Made by a program: the position numbers and the translations under genes. The notes below the pieces were generated by a model, which searched no databases, was not told the DNA's origin, and saw only the letters and a program-made list of their open reading frames with translations. 41,960 bases of DNA from an uncultured Acetatifactor sp. GTDB taxonomy: Bacteria; Bacillota; Clostridia; Lachnospirales; Lachnospiraceae. How positions within the stretch are numbered: the stretch's first letter is position 1; each line of letters opens with the position of its first letter. Of this stretch, positions 25,453-33,641 are shown piece after piece. Where the stretch lies: assembly GCA_910578215.1 (NCBI GenBank), contig CAJTPH010000027.1:14816-56775 (forward strand), read 5' to 3'.

Positions 25453-25947
25453 ATGAATATCATTGTAAACGTAGACAACAATTGGGCCATCGGCAATAAA
25501 AACAGGCTCTTGGTGAGCATTCCCAACGATATGAAGCATTTTCGGGAGGAAACTACGGGCAAGGTGGTGGTGCTGGGAAGAAAGACGCTGGAGACCTTTC
25601 CCCAGGGGCAGCCTTTGAAAAACCGTACCAATATTATTCTTTCCAGGGACAAAAGCTTTCAGGTCAGGGGGGCGTCTGTGGTTCATTCTCTGGAAGATCT
25701 GACGGAGGAGCTGAAACGGTACAGGGATGAGGATATTTATGTGGTTGGCGGGGAAAGCGTCTATCGTATGCTTCTTCCCTACTGTAACGTGGCACATGTG
25801 ACGAAAACAGACCATGAGTACGAGGCGGACGCCTACTTCCCCAATCTGGACAGCGACGGACAGTGGGAGGTTGTGGCCGACAGCGACGAGCAGACCTATT
25901 TTGACATTCCCTACAGATTTTTAAAATACGAGAGAAAGGGCATGTAA
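25453..25947 (+). CDS. folA: Dihydrofolate reductase
   Basis: Reduces dihydrofolate to tetrahydrofolate with NADPH. At 164 aa it is full length. Key elements: N-terminal INVDNNWAIG-like region (IIVNVDNNWAIG, Met20-loop area), IPNDMKHFREETTGK with the catalytic acidic Asp in PNDMKHF, VVLGRKTLETFP, NIILSRD and IYVVGGESVYRMLLP. I chose ATG 25453: the frame is open to 25381, inside the upstream gene, but GGAGG at 25441-25445 is placed correctly for 25453. A GGCGCC/GGCGCC hairpin lies immediately upstream of the ribosome binding site. No thyA is adjacent. Confidence 0.95.
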   Translation: MNIIVNVDNNWAIGNKNRLLVSIPNDMKHFREETTGKVVVLGRKTLETFPQGQPLKNRTNIILSRDKSFQVRGASVVHSLEDLTEELKRYRDEDIYVVGGESVYRMLLPYCNVAHVTKTDHEYEADAYFPNLDSDGQWEVVADSDEQTYFDIPYRFLKYERKGM

Positions 25948-26068
25948 CGTCCCAATAAAAGGATTGACTTTCCGGACAGGAAGTATAATAATAAAAGGCG
26001 GACGAGGCATTATATTATCAGGAGCATTCGGGATAGCCTGATATCCTGGGAAAGAGGGAAATACACGT

Positions 26069-27112
26069 ATGGAAAAAGATATGAAGCAGGAAAAGAAGGA
26101 TATTGACTGGAGTAATCTTGGATTCGGATACGTTCAGACCGACAAGAGATATGTGTCTAATTATAAAAACGGAAGCTGGGATGAAGGGGTTCTCACCGAG
26201 GATGCCAATATTGTGCTGAATGAGTGCGCGGGCGTGCTTCAATATGCGCAGACTATTTTTGAGGGTCTCAAGGCATATACCACGGATGACGGGCATATTG
26301 TCACCTTCCGCCCTGATTTGAATGCAGAGAGGATGGAAGCCTCCGCAAGGAGACTGGAGATGCCGGTATTTCCCAGAGAGCGCTTTGTGGACGCGGTTAC
26401 AAAGGTAGTGGCTGCAAATACGGCGTATGTTCCCCCTTATGGCAGCGGGGCGACCCTGTATCTGCGCCCGTATATGTTCGGCTCCAATCCCGTCATCGGC
26501 GTGAAGCCTGCGGCGGAATATCAGTTTCGTATTTTTGCAACTCCTGTGGGACCGTATTTTAAAGGCGGCGCAAAACCCCTGACCATCCGGGTCAGCGATT
26601 TTGACCGCGCGGCGCCGCACGGAACCGGTCATATCAAGGCGGGGCTGAATTATGCCATGAGCCTTCATGCCATTGTCAGCGCCCATGAGGAAGGCTTTGA
26701 TGAAAATATGTATCTGGACCCCGGAACCCGCACCAGGGTTGAGGAGACAGGCGGCGCGAATTTCCTTTTCGTAACCAGGGACAACAAGGTGGTAACGCCC
26801 AAGTCTGACAGCATACTGCCCTCTATTACAAGACGTTCCCTTGTACATGTGGCAAAGGAGTACCTTGGTCTGGAGGTCGAGGAGAGAGAGGTTCTTTTGG
26901 ACGAGGTAAAGGATTTCGCGGAGTGCGGACTGTGCGGCACTGCGGCGGTTATTTCTCCGGTGGGAAAGATTGTGGACCATGGCAGGGAGATCTGCCTTCC
27001 CAGCGGCATGGCTGAGATGGGACCTGTCACAAAGAAGCTGTATGACACTCTCACCGGTATTCAGATGGGCAGGATCGAGGCTCCCAAGGGCTGGATACAT
27101 GTAATCGAGTAA
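26069..27112 (+). CDS. ilvE: Branched-chain amino acid aminotransferase
   Basis: PLP transaminase for the last step of leucine, isoleucine and valine synthesis, and the first of their breakdown. Motifs of class IV aminotransferases: QYAQTIFEGLKAY, FRPDLNAERM, LYLRPYMFG, GTGHIKAGLNYA with the PLP lysine at residue 190, EETGGANFLFV, and CGTAAVISPVG. Length 347 aa is normal for the longer (fold IV, IlvE type II) class. ATG 26069 lies after AGAGGGAAATACACGT. A TTGACT box at 25964-25969 with AT-rich -10 candidates lies upstream. No T-box leader fits in the 120-bp gap from folA. Confidence 0.96.
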   Translation: MEKDMKQEKKDIDWSNLGFGYVQTDKRYVSNYKNGSWDEGVLTEDANIVLNECAGVLQYAQTIFEGLKAYTTDDGHIVTFRPDLNAERMEASARRLEMPVFPRERFVDAVTKVVAANTAYVPPYGSGATLYLRPYMFGSNPVIGVKPAAEYQFRIFATPVGPYFKGGAKPLTIRVSDFDRAAPHGTGHIKAGLNYAMSLHAIVSAHEEGFDENMYLDPGTRTRVEETGGANFLFVTRDNKVVTPKSDSILPSITRRSLVHVAKEYLGLEVEEREVLLDEVKDFAECGLCGTAAVISPVGKIVDHGREICLPSGMAEMGPVTKKLYDTLTGIQMGRIEAPKGWIHVIE

Positions 27113-27141
27113 ATATCGGAGGTTTTTTCAGGGAGATTATT

Positions 27142-28203
27142 TTGAATAAAAAGAAATATACGGGAAGGGCTCCGGCGCTGCTTTTGTGCCTGCTGCTTGC
27201 TGCGGGAGCGCTTACGGCATGCGGAAACGGAAGGGTGGTTTTCACCACGGGCTTTGGCAGGGACGAGGTGTTCAGAGTCGGAAGCCAGGTCTGTACGCTG
27301 GCGGAGATGAGGGTTTATCTGACCAATGCGCAGAATCAGTATGAGAGCGTGTACGGAAGCCGGGTCTGGAGCGTTTCCCGGGACGGATTGAGTTTGGAGG
27401 AGAACCTCAAGGAAAATATTCTGGCAAAGACCGCTCAGATCAAGGCGATGTACCTGCTTGCCCAGGACAAGGGGGTGGAGCTGAACCCGGGGGAGAGCAA
27501 GCTTGTAAAGCGCGCGGCGGAGGAATACTATAATTCTCTGAGCGACAGGGAAAAGGAGCTGCTGGGGGTAGAGCCTGTCATTCTTGAACGGATGTATACG
27601 GAGTATGCCCTTGCAGACAAGGTATATCGGTATATCATTCAGGATATCAATCCCGAAATCAGCGACGACGAGGCGAGAACCATTACGGTACAGCATATTC
27701 TGTTCCGCACCTGCACCGTGGATGAAAGAGGAAAACGGGTGGAGCTTTCGGAGGGCGATAGGGAGAAGCTTTATCTGGAGGCTTGTGAGGTCAGGCGGCA
27801 GGCGGCGGAGGATAAGGCTGATTTCCTGGAGCTTGCGGGGCGGTACAGCGAGGATGCCACGATCACCTACTCCTTCGGCAAGGGGCAGATCGACGAGGTA
27901 TTTGAAGAAACCGCGTTTTCGCTGGAGACGGGAGAGATCAGCCAGGTGGTCGAGACAGAGGCGGGCTATCACATTATTAAGTGTATCACAACCTTTGACA
28001 GGGCGGAGACGGACGCAAATAAGCTTGTGATCGTGGAGGAGCGCCGCAGGGAGGTTTTCGGGGAGGAATATGACGCTTTTGTGGAGCCGCTGGTACGCCA
28101 GCTCAACACAAAGCTTTGGGATGAAATTACGCTGCTGCAGGATGAGGACACGGACACAAAAAGCTTTTTTGAAATATATGATAAGTACTTTTCAGGCGTT
28201 TAG
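27142..28203 (+). CDS. PrsA-like parvulin peptidyl-prolyl isomerase lipoprotein
   Basis: Extracytoplasmic foldase attached to the membrane by lipid. The N-terminus has a positively charged stretch, a hydrophobic core and a lipobox ending LTAC (Cys about residue 27). A SurA-like N-terminal helical region precedes a PpiC/parvulin domain at about 180-275: ITVQHILFRTC, LAGRYSEDAT, GQIDEVFEETAF, VVETEAGYHIIKC. The start is TTG 27142, with GGGAG 7 nt upstream; no ATG is available in frame near it. It follows ilvE by 29 bp. It probably assists folding of secreted proteins such as penicillin-binding proteins or hydrolases. Confidence 0.9.
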   Translation: MNKKKYTGRAPALLLCLLLAAGALTACGNGRVVFTTGFGRDEVFRVGSQVCTLAEMRVYLTNAQNQYESVYGSRVWSVSRDGLSLEENLKENILAKTAQIKAMYLLAQDKGVELNPGESKLVKRAAEEYYNSLSDREKELLGVEPVILERMYTEYALADKVYRYIIQDINPEISDDEARTITVQHILFRTCTVDERGKRVELSEGDREKLYLEACEVRRQAAEDKADFLELAGRYSEDATITYSFGKGQIDEVFEETAFSLETGEISQVVETEAGYHIIKCITTFDRAETDANKLVIVEERRREVFGEEYDAFVEPLVRQLNTKLWDEITLLQDEDTDTKSFFEIYDKYFSGV

Positions 28204-28257
28204 AAAAATTTTATAAATTATGAAAAGGTTGATTTTACAGCATTTTACATGAGATTA

Positions 28258-28284
28258 TTAGCACTCGATTAAAACGAGTGCTAA
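28258..28284. promoter_or_regulatory. CIRCE operator (HrcA-binding site)
   Basis: Perfect consensus inverted repeat TTAGCACTC-N9-GAGTGCTAA. It lies just upstream of the htpG promoter, so htpG should be repressed by HrcA and induced by heat. Confidence 0.96.
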
Positions 28285-28291
28285 TTTGCTG

Positions 28292-28320
28292 TTGACTTTT
28301 TTGTGGGAGAGATTTAAACT
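28292..28320 (+). promoter_or_regulatory. Probable htpG promoter
   Basis: TTGACT at 28292-28297, 17-bp spacer, TAAACT at 28315-28320. It begins 8 bp after CIRCE; the leader to the ATG is about 85 nt. Confidence 0.6.
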
Positions 28321-28410
28321 GGATTGCAGAGGGTGGATCAAAGCAGAGCCCATTGCCGGACACGATTCGCCATAATCATATTGAGAGACTTAAGAAAGGA
28401 ATGTTGCAAA

Positions 28411-30645
28411 ATGGCAGTAAAAAGTGGAAATTTATCAATCAACAGTGAAAACATTTTTCCGATTATCAAGAAATGGCTGTATTCCGATCATGACATCTTT
28501 TACAGGGAGCTTATTTCCAATGGCTGCGACGCCGTGACCAAGCTCGGCAAGCTGGACATGATGGGAGAATATTCGCTTCCGGAGAATTATAAGGCGCGTG
28601 TGGATGTGGTGGTAGACCCTGCAAAGAAGACCCTTACCTTTACGGATAACGGTCTCGGCATGACCGCGGACGAGGTGGAGGAATATATTAATCAGATCGC
28701 CTTTTCCGGCGCCACGGATTTTATAGAGAAATATAAGGACAAAAGCAATGCCGACCAGATCATCGGGCATTTTGGCCTGGGCTTTTATTCCGCATTTATG
28801 GTAGCGGACGAGGTGCACATCGATACCTTGTCCTATAAAACGGACGCAAAGCCCGTACACTGGGAGTGCGACGGCGGCACCGAATTTTCCATGGAGGATG
28901 GAGACAAAACAGAGGTAGGCACTACCATCACCCTGTTTTTAAACGATGAGTGCCTGGAGTTCTGCAATGAATACAAGGCGCGGGAGGTTATCAAGAAGTA
29001 CTGCTCCTTTATGCCCACGGAGATTTATCTGTCAAAGGCGGACAGCCAGGATACCCAGATCATCAAGGCGGACGAACTGCAGGAGGGCGACGTGATTCTG
29101 GAGGAGATCCAGCCCGAGCCCCAGCCCGCTGCAGATAAGGATAACGGAGATAAGGAAAATAAGGATGGTGAGGAGCCGGCAGAGGCGGAAAAGAAGCCGG
29201 AGGAAAAGAAGCTGAAAATAAAGAAGCGCCCCGAGCTTCTGAATGAGACAAGCCCTCTTTGGACCAAGCATCCCAACAATTGCACAAAGGAGGAATATCT
29301 GGAGTTTTACCGCAAGGTATTTCAGGATTACAAGGAGCCGCTGTTCTGGATTCATCTGAACATGGATTATCCTTTTAACTTAAAGGGTATTTTGTATTTC
29401 CCCAAGATCAATATGGAGTATGAGTCCATCGAGGGAACCATTAAGCTCTACAATAATCAGGTATTCATTGCTGACAATATCAAGGAGGTTATTCCCGAGT
29501 TCCTGCTCCTGCTAAAGGGTGTCATCGACTGCCCCGACCTGCCGCTGAATGTGTCCAGGAGCGCGCTGCAGAATGACGGCTTTGTGAAGAAGATTTCCGA
29601 ATATATCACAAAGAAGGTGGCGGATAAGCTTTCCGGTATGTGCAAGACCGAGAAGGAGGAGTACGACAAGTATTGGGACGATATCAGCCCCTTTATCAAG
29701 TTTGGCTGCCTGAGAGACGACAAGTTCTGCGAGAAGATGAACGATTATATACTGTTCAAGAACCTGGACGGCAAGTACCTGACCCTGCCCGAATGCCTTG
29801 AAACCAAGCCCGTGGACCCGGAGGAGAATAAGGAAGCCGATGGAGCCAATAAAAAGGAAGGCGCGGGAGAGGGCGATAACGGGGCAGAAAAGGAAGACGC
29901 GGAGGCGGCCCGCCAGGCGGGAAGCGCTGTGGACGAGAACGGTGAAAAGGTGGAGGCAGAGATCGTAGACGAGCCTTCGTCTGAAGATGATTCCCGGGAG
30001 GACGGCGAGGAAGGCGCTGACGGGGAGAAGAAAGAAAAGATCATCTACTATGTCACCGACGAGCTGCAGCAGAGCCAGTATATCAATATGTTCAGGGCGG
30101 CGAAGATGGATGCGGTCATTCTTACCCACAATATAGACCAGCCGTTTATCTCCCAGCTGGAATCCAAGAACGAGGGAATCAGGTTCCAGAGAATAGATGC
30201 GGATTTGACGGACAGCTTCAGGTCCAAGACCTCCAAGAAGACGCAGGAGGAGCTGGACGCGCAGGCAGAGAGCATAGGCAAGCTTATGAAGAAGGCTCTC
30301 AGTAACGACAAGCTCACGGTGAAGGTGGAGATGCTTAAAAATAAGGAGATATCTTCAATGATAACCCTGTCCGAGGAGTCAAGGCGCATGCAGGACATGA
30401 TGAAGATGTATTCCATGCCCGGAATGGATATGGGCGCCTTCGGCGGGGAGGGCGAGACGCTGATCCTCAACGCAAGCCATCCCCTGGTACAGTATGTAAA
30501 CGAGCATCAGGACGGAAAGAATGTGGAGATGATCTGCGAGCAGCTGTATGACCTTGCAAAGCTGCAGCATGCACCGCTGTCTTCGGAGGCGATGACAAGG
30601 TTTATCGCAAGAAGCAACGATATTATGCTGATGCTGGCAAAATAA
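28411..30645 (+). CDS. htpG: Hsp90 chaperone HtpG with two acidic insertions
   Basis: ATP-dependent chaperone. The GHKL ATPase domain has ELISNGCDA (32-41), FTDNGLGM (77-84) and GHFGLGFYSAF (119-129); the middle domain includes LFWIHLNMDYPFNLKG and LPLNVSRSALQND. Two low-complexity acidic/lysine-rich insertions stand out: residues about 233-276, between the N-terminal and middle domains where eukaryotic Hsp90 has its charged linker, and about 468-542, inside the middle domain before IIYYVTDE. At 744 aa it is over 100 residues longer than E. coli HtpG. The frame opens at 28324, but AAAGGAATG precedes ATG 28411, which gives the canonical N-terminus. CIRCE lies upstream. Confidence 0.96.
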   Translation: MAVKSGNLSINSENIFPIIKKWLYSDHDIFYRELISNGCDAVTKLGKLDMMGEYSLPENYKARVDVVVDPAKKTLTFTDNGLGMTADEVEEYINQIAFSGATDFIEKYKDKSNADQIIGHFGLGFYSAFMVADEVHIDTLSYKTDAKPVHWECDGGTEFSMEDGDKTEVGTTITLFLNDECLEFCNEYKAREVIKKYCSFMPTEIYLSKADSQDTQIIKADELQEGDVILEEIQPEPQPAADKDNGDKENKDGEEPAEAEKKPEEKKLKIKKRPELLNETSPLWTKHPNNCTKEEYLEFYRKVFQDYKEPLFWIHLNMDYPFNLKGILYFPKINMEYESIEGTIKLYNNQVFIADNIKEVIPEFLLLLKGVIDCPDLPLNVSRSALQNDGFVKKISEYITKKVADKLSGMCKTEKEEYDKYWDDISPFIKFGCLRDDKFCEKMNDYILFKNLDGKYLTLPECLETKPVDPEENKEADGANKKEGAGEGDNGAEKEDAEAARQAGSAVDENGEKVEAEIVDEPSSEDDSREDGEEGADGEKKEKIIYYVTDELQQSQYINMFRAAKMDAVILTHNIDQPFISQLESKNEGIRFQRIDADLTDSFRSKTSKKTQEELDAQAESIGKLMKKALSNDKLTVKVEMLKNKEISSMITLSEESRRMQDMMKMYSMPGMDMGAFGGEGETLILNASHPLVQYVNEHQDGKNVEMICEQLYDLAKLQHAPLSSEAMTRFIARSNDIMLMLAK

Positions 30646-30852
30646 GAGTGACGGCAGCTGGGACAGACCGATTGATTCCTGCGGGCAATGAGCCAAGTGG
30701 GTGCGTCAGCATCCATTTGGCGAATGCCGCCAGGGTCAGGTTTGTATGTCACGTTTGATACTAAGGCGAAATTATTTTTATGATCGTAATGACTATTACG
30801 AACCGCATGTATTGCGCGGGTATGAACTACCCTTATGCTTTGCCCCCAATAC
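30646..30852. other. Intergenic region after htpG
   Basis: No gene or clear terminator. A small CGTAAT/ATTACG stem lies near 30784-30799. Convergent transcription units (htpG plus, toxin minus) end here. Confidence 0.4.
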
Positions 30853-31167
30853 TTATCGTAAGGTATTTTCATAATCCTGCAAGTCGTGATAAATACCCTC
30901 AATATATGCTGTATTCTGGTCTATCGTATAAACCATGAGATATTGATGCCTCTTAAAGTGGATCGTCCGATACCCTTTTGCTCGGAGTATTCTATCATCG
31001 CATAACTTCAGACTGCCAGCCACATGGGAAAGCCGGGAAACTGTATCATCAAAGTCGTCTACGACATTTGTCGCCGCCTGTTGACTTTCAAGCTCATAAA
31101 GAAGATAATTGAGAATATTCCTAAACTGTATTTTGGCAGCAGAAGTCAGGACTACTTTATATTCCAT
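30853..31167 (-). CDS. RelE/ParE-superfamily toxin
   Basis: 104-aa protein with the RelE/ParE layout: VVLTSAAKIQFRNILNYLLYELES (two N-terminal helices), then LKLCDDRILRAKGYRTIHFKRHQYLMVYTID and IEGIYHDLQDYENTL, a beta-sheet with the basic residues expected of ribosome-dependent RNases or gyrase poisons. The frame extends to 31239, but MEYKVVLTS at 31167 is the standard start and overlaps the end of the antitoxin gene by 11 bp, as in translationally coupled toxin-antitoxin pairs. Whether it cleaves mRNA or targets gyrase is not determined. Confidence 0.85.
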   Translation of the reverse strand: MEYKVVLTSAAKIQFRNILNYLLYELESQQAATNVVDDFDDTVSRLSHVAGSLKLCDDRILRAKGYRTIHFKRHQYLMVYTIDQNTAYIEGIYHDLQDYENTLR

Positions 31168-31396
31168 ATTCTTTCTTGACCCCCACAATAAACTCATCTG
31201 CATCCTGGTATTCACCAGAAGCAATCTGTTGATGGGCAATCTCTAAATCCTTGTATATATCTTCACGGCTTTTTAAGGCAAAAGGGCAATTCGCTTCCCG
31301 CTTCTGTATAAGTTTTTTAGCAAAATTTTGGATCTCATCTAAATCAGCCTCTGGCAGAATCCTTATCAAAGAAATGGTAGTTTCCAATGTAGTCAT
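31157..31396 (-). CDS. Antitoxin of RelE/ParE-type pair
   Basis: 79 aa, upstream of and overlapping the toxin gene. The N-terminal half (MTTLETTISLIRILPEADLDEIQNFAKKL) is helical and would form the dimer/DNA-binding part; the C-terminal SREDIYKDLEIAHQQIASGEYQDADEFI...KKEYGI resembles the toxin-wrapping tails of RelB/YefM-type antitoxins. The frame extends to 31438, but ATG 31396 has GGAAAGGG upstream. An extended -10 (TGCTATAAT) lies upstream at 31444-31452 on the minus strand. The antitoxin subfamily is uncertain. Confidence 0.82.
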   Translation of the reverse strand: MTTLETTISLIRILPEADLDEIQNFAKKLIQKREANCPFALKSREDIYKDLEIAHQQIASGEYQDADEFIVGVKKEYGI

Positions 31397-31443
31397 TGCG
31401 TGTCCCTTTCCTAAAACCATCATTATTTTTAGTTTCACCTTAT

Positions 31444-31452
31444 ATTATAGCA
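31444..31452 (-). promoter_or_regulatory. Extended -10 promoter of toxin-antitoxin operon
   Basis: On the minus strand TGC-TATAAT; a poor -35 TTTATT stands 17 bp further upstream (31467-31472). Confidence 0.5.
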
Positions 31453-31536
31453 TTTTCTCATACACAAATAAACCACTTTGAAATATATATTTTTAGAAAT
31501 TATTCCCGCGGTCAGCCTTTATTATTTCTACTACAT

Positions 31537-31779
31537 CATCTATACTTTGTGCACAGCGGGTACATCCACATACAGATGGGGCGCTTAAGGAATGCAAACA
31601 TCTACGGCTACTGGTGGCTATCATCAGCAGCGTCTAAAATTTGGGGATCAGCTGGATTAGGGGCATACTATCTGCATTTTGATGCGGCAAAAGTCGCCCC
31701 ATCGCGTGGTCCATCAGATCGTTGGAGCAGCTTCTCCCTCCGCTGTCTAGCTAATAAGAATCGTGTTGATTTCGTGTAG
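31537..31779 (+). pseudogene. 3' fragment of FISUMP/C-type-lectin-like gene
   Basis: The frame LYFVHSGYIHIQMGRLRN, then IYGYWWLSSAAS, AYYLHFDAAKVAPS and SDRWSSFSLRCLA, closely follows the C-terminal pattern of Fibrobacter-succinogenes major paralogous (FISUMP) domains: aGYI..GrL...G.WWsSta, AyyL.F....v.PS..p..R...FSvRCl. Only this terminal part exists; upstream DNA in the frame is the toxin-antitoxin promoter region and there is no start codon or ribosome binding site. In Firmicutes and Bacteroidetes this domain is often the hypervariable end of targets of diversity-generating retroelements. No reverse transcriptase is in the window, so it is a remnant or a displaced variable or template repeat. 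Confidence 0.65.
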
Positions 31780-31901
31780 CAACGTGTATAATCTGGTGCA
31801 AACTATTATCCCTGTATCATCCGTGACGTCCAGACACAAATACCATAGTGTCCTCTTGACGCATTGGGCTTTGCTGCGTTGCAGAAATATAAAACCGTAA
31901 C

Positions 31902-31930
31902 AAAAGGGGCTGCTGTTGCAGCCCCTTTTT
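31902..31930. terminator. Bidirectional intrinsic terminator
   Basis: Perfect 12-bp stem AAAAGGGGCTGC/GCAGCCCCTTTT (31902-31913/31918-31929) with loop TGTT. T-rich on both strands, so it can end the minus-strand activase gene and transcription coming from the left. Confidence 0.9.
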
Positions 31931-31952
31931 CGGGTAAAAACTGTGCCGTCCC

Positions 31953-33251
31953 TTAAAATTCTCCCAGCGCCATCTGTATGCGGTTTTCACGAAGCGTTTC
32001 GCTGGAGTCAGAGTCATACTCTATGGTCTGAATGTTGGCGTGGGGGTACAGGCTTCTCAGCCTGTTCAGGATTCCACGCTGGCATACATGACTGACCATG
32101 CAGCCAAAGGGATGGACGAGCAGCACATGTCTGCAGCCTCTTTCGATGGCTTCCGCCGTCTCCGCCGCTATCAGCCATCCGTCGCCTGTGATGCAGTCGC
32201 AGCCGGAGATTTGTTCCGCCCTTTTTTTCAGCTCGTCAAAGGCAAGGTCCGTCTCAAACCGCCCATGCTCCGTCACTGTCCGGTACAGCTCCTGCTGCAC
32301 TTTTTTAAAATATCCCAGCGCCGCTTCGTAACCTGCCCGCAGCACCGGACGGGTGTGATCGATCATATAGCTTCTGTAATCGCTGTCCAATACATAGATA
32401 CAATAGTTCACAAGGCTTCCCATAAATATCTGGCAGCCCTGCCCGTCCAGGTAATTTTCCAGATTATGATTTCCCAGAGAGGAAAACTTCATATAGATCT
32501 CGCCGGAAATCCCTACACGCTTTTTATACTGCCTGTCTACGGGAATTCTGTCAAAGCAGTCCAATATATGCCGATAGGCTGCCAGTCTGTCCTTTTTTCT
32601 CAGGCAGCCCTTACGGATGCGTGCCGCCAGATTTTCTTCCAGCGCCCTGCGAACAAGATCCGTCTCTCCTTTCTGCCGTTCATAAGGCTTCACCTGCTGG
32701 TAAAGGCTCATGACCAGATCGCCGAAGCAGACGGCGGCCATAACATTCAAAAACAGTCTCGGCGTGACCCGGAATCCGGGCTGTCTTTCCGTTCCCTTAC
32801 AATATGGAAAATGAATTTTCCCCAGAGAGATGACGGGGATCTGGCCGTGCCCGCACTTTTTCATGGTATTGCGGATCACATGATTATAATTTCCTGCTCT
32901 GCAGGCGCCTCCCGGTCTGGGCTCCAAAAAGGCGATTCTGTCCGGCGGGTAGCTGCCGTTTTCCAGCGCGTCCAGAAGCTGCCCCACAATCAGGACTCCC
33001 GGATAGCAGTAATCGCTGTTGATATAACGGTGCGCCTTATTTTTCAGGCCGTTTCCGCCCTGCATAACGGCAAAGCGGTAGCCGCTGCCCTCAAATGCAG
33101 CCTGAAGAAGGGCAGAGTGGTATTCCAGCATCTGGGGAAGCAGGATCGTGTGGGTCTTTTTCATTGCCCTTGTAAAGACCGTGTCCATATCCCCGGGGCT
33201 TAGCCGGTTTCTGCCGATATTAGTCTGGTTTGTCTCTGCCTTGTCTGTCAT
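31953..33251 (-). CDS. Acyl-CoA dehydratase activase-related protein (DUF2229/COG3581-like)
   Basis: Resembles the C-terminal modules of the large 2-hydroxyacyl-CoA dehydratase activase-related proteins of Clostridia. Visible features: PQMLEYHSALLQAAFEGSGYRF and QGGNGLKNKAHRYINSDYCYP (a Cys-containing strand), EPRPGGACRAGNYN, then near the C-terminus LLVHPFGCMVSHVCQRGILNRL and IEYDSDSSETLRENRIQMAL, which match the family's PFGC...NxIxYDxxxSExxxxNRI pattern. The HgdC/BadF ATPase domain present in the large fused proteins is absent, so this is a stand-alone part. Start ATG 33251 has GCGAGG at correct spacing; ATG 33257 is too close. No dehydratase subunits are adjacent; a role in Fe-S or dehydratase biology is only inferred. 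Confidence 0.75.
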   Translation of the reverse strand: MTDKAETNQTNIGRNRLSPGDMDTVFTRAMKKTHTILLPQMLEYHSALLQAAFEGSGYRFAVMQGGNGLKNKAHRYINSDYCYPGVLIVGQLLDALENGSYPPDRIAFLEPRPGGACRAGNYNHVIRNTMKKCGHGQIPVISLGKIHFPYCKGTERQPGFRVTPRLFLNVMAAVCFGDLVMSLYQQVKPYERQKGETDLVRRALEENLAARIRKGCLRKKDRLAAYRHILDCFDRIPVDRQYKKRVGISGEIYMKFSSLGNHNLENYLDGQGCQIFMGSLVNYCIYVLDSDYRSYMIDHTRPVLRAGYEAALGYFKKVQQELYRTVTEHGRFETDLAFDELKKRAEQISGCDCITGDGWLIAAETAEAIERGCRHVLLVHPFGCMVSHVCQRGILNRLRSLYPHANIQTIEYDSDSSETLRENRIQMALGEF

Positions 33252-33519
33252 TTCCATAGCCTCGCGGTTCTGTATTATTTTGCAGCCTGGTACTTTTAAA
33301 GTAAAAAGACTTTTAGCACATGCCTGCCTTTGATTCCATGCAAAATCTTTTTGCGTGATGAATACTTAAAATAAGCTTAGACAGATTTTGAGAATTTAAA
33401 CATTTCCTGACAAAAGCGGCGGGATCGCCGCATAATGAAGAAAGGATTTTCATGGAAGAAGCATCGGAGCAAAGATTTTCAAAAGCAGCTCAATCAGTTT
33501 ACAATTCTCTTACGATTTG

Positions 33520-33528
33520 TGTTATACT
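33520..33528 (+). promoter_or_regulatory. Extended -10 promoter upstream of uxuA
   Basis: TGT-TATACT at 33520-33528, an extended -10. A weak TTTACA (33498-33503) would be the -35 with a long 19-bp spacer. Confidence 0.5.
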
Positions 33529-33544
33529 ATGCTGTGTAATTGTG

Positions 33545-33590
33545 TTTTCCTGATTTTCTGATTTTCAGGTTTTCTGTTTTTCAGGTTTTT
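33545..33590 (+). repeat. Octamer tandem repeats in uxuA leader
   Basis: Successive units TTTTCCTGA, TTTTCTGA, TTTTCAGG, TTTTCTGT, TTTTCAGG, TTTTT: about five imperfect 8-nt units in a pyrimidine-rich leader, downstream of the promoter. Confidence 0.75.
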
Positions 33591-33641
33591 ACATTAGCAG
33601 GGTTTGTAATACCCGCTAGGAAGATATCATAAGGGAGAAGC

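Larger units (their letters stand above)
31397..31952. other. 556-bp stretch: promoter, FISUMP fragment and terminator
   Basis: Contains the promoter of the toxin-antitoxin pair, a plus-strand pseudogene fragment (31537-31779) and a bidirectional terminator (31902-31930). The segment 31780-31900 holds nothing recognisable. No intact gene is present. Confidence 0.6.

Noticed and set aside
25961..25992. TTGACT...TATAAT pair before ilvE
   Set aside because: Spacing between the best boxes is only 14 bp; a 17-bp alternative has a weak -10 (AATAAT), so I did not list it as a promoter.
26018..27100. 360-codon minus-strand frame
   Set aside because: Antisense to ilvE, with no ribosome site or domain.
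28229..28257. Second possible promoter upstream of CIRCE (TTGATT box)
   Set aside because: The matching -10 is poor; the TTGACT-17-TAAACT pair just after CIRCE fits better.
32040..33203. 387-codon plus-strand frame
   Set aside because: Shadow of the minus-strand activase-related gene, whose frame has the family's Cys and NRI motifs.
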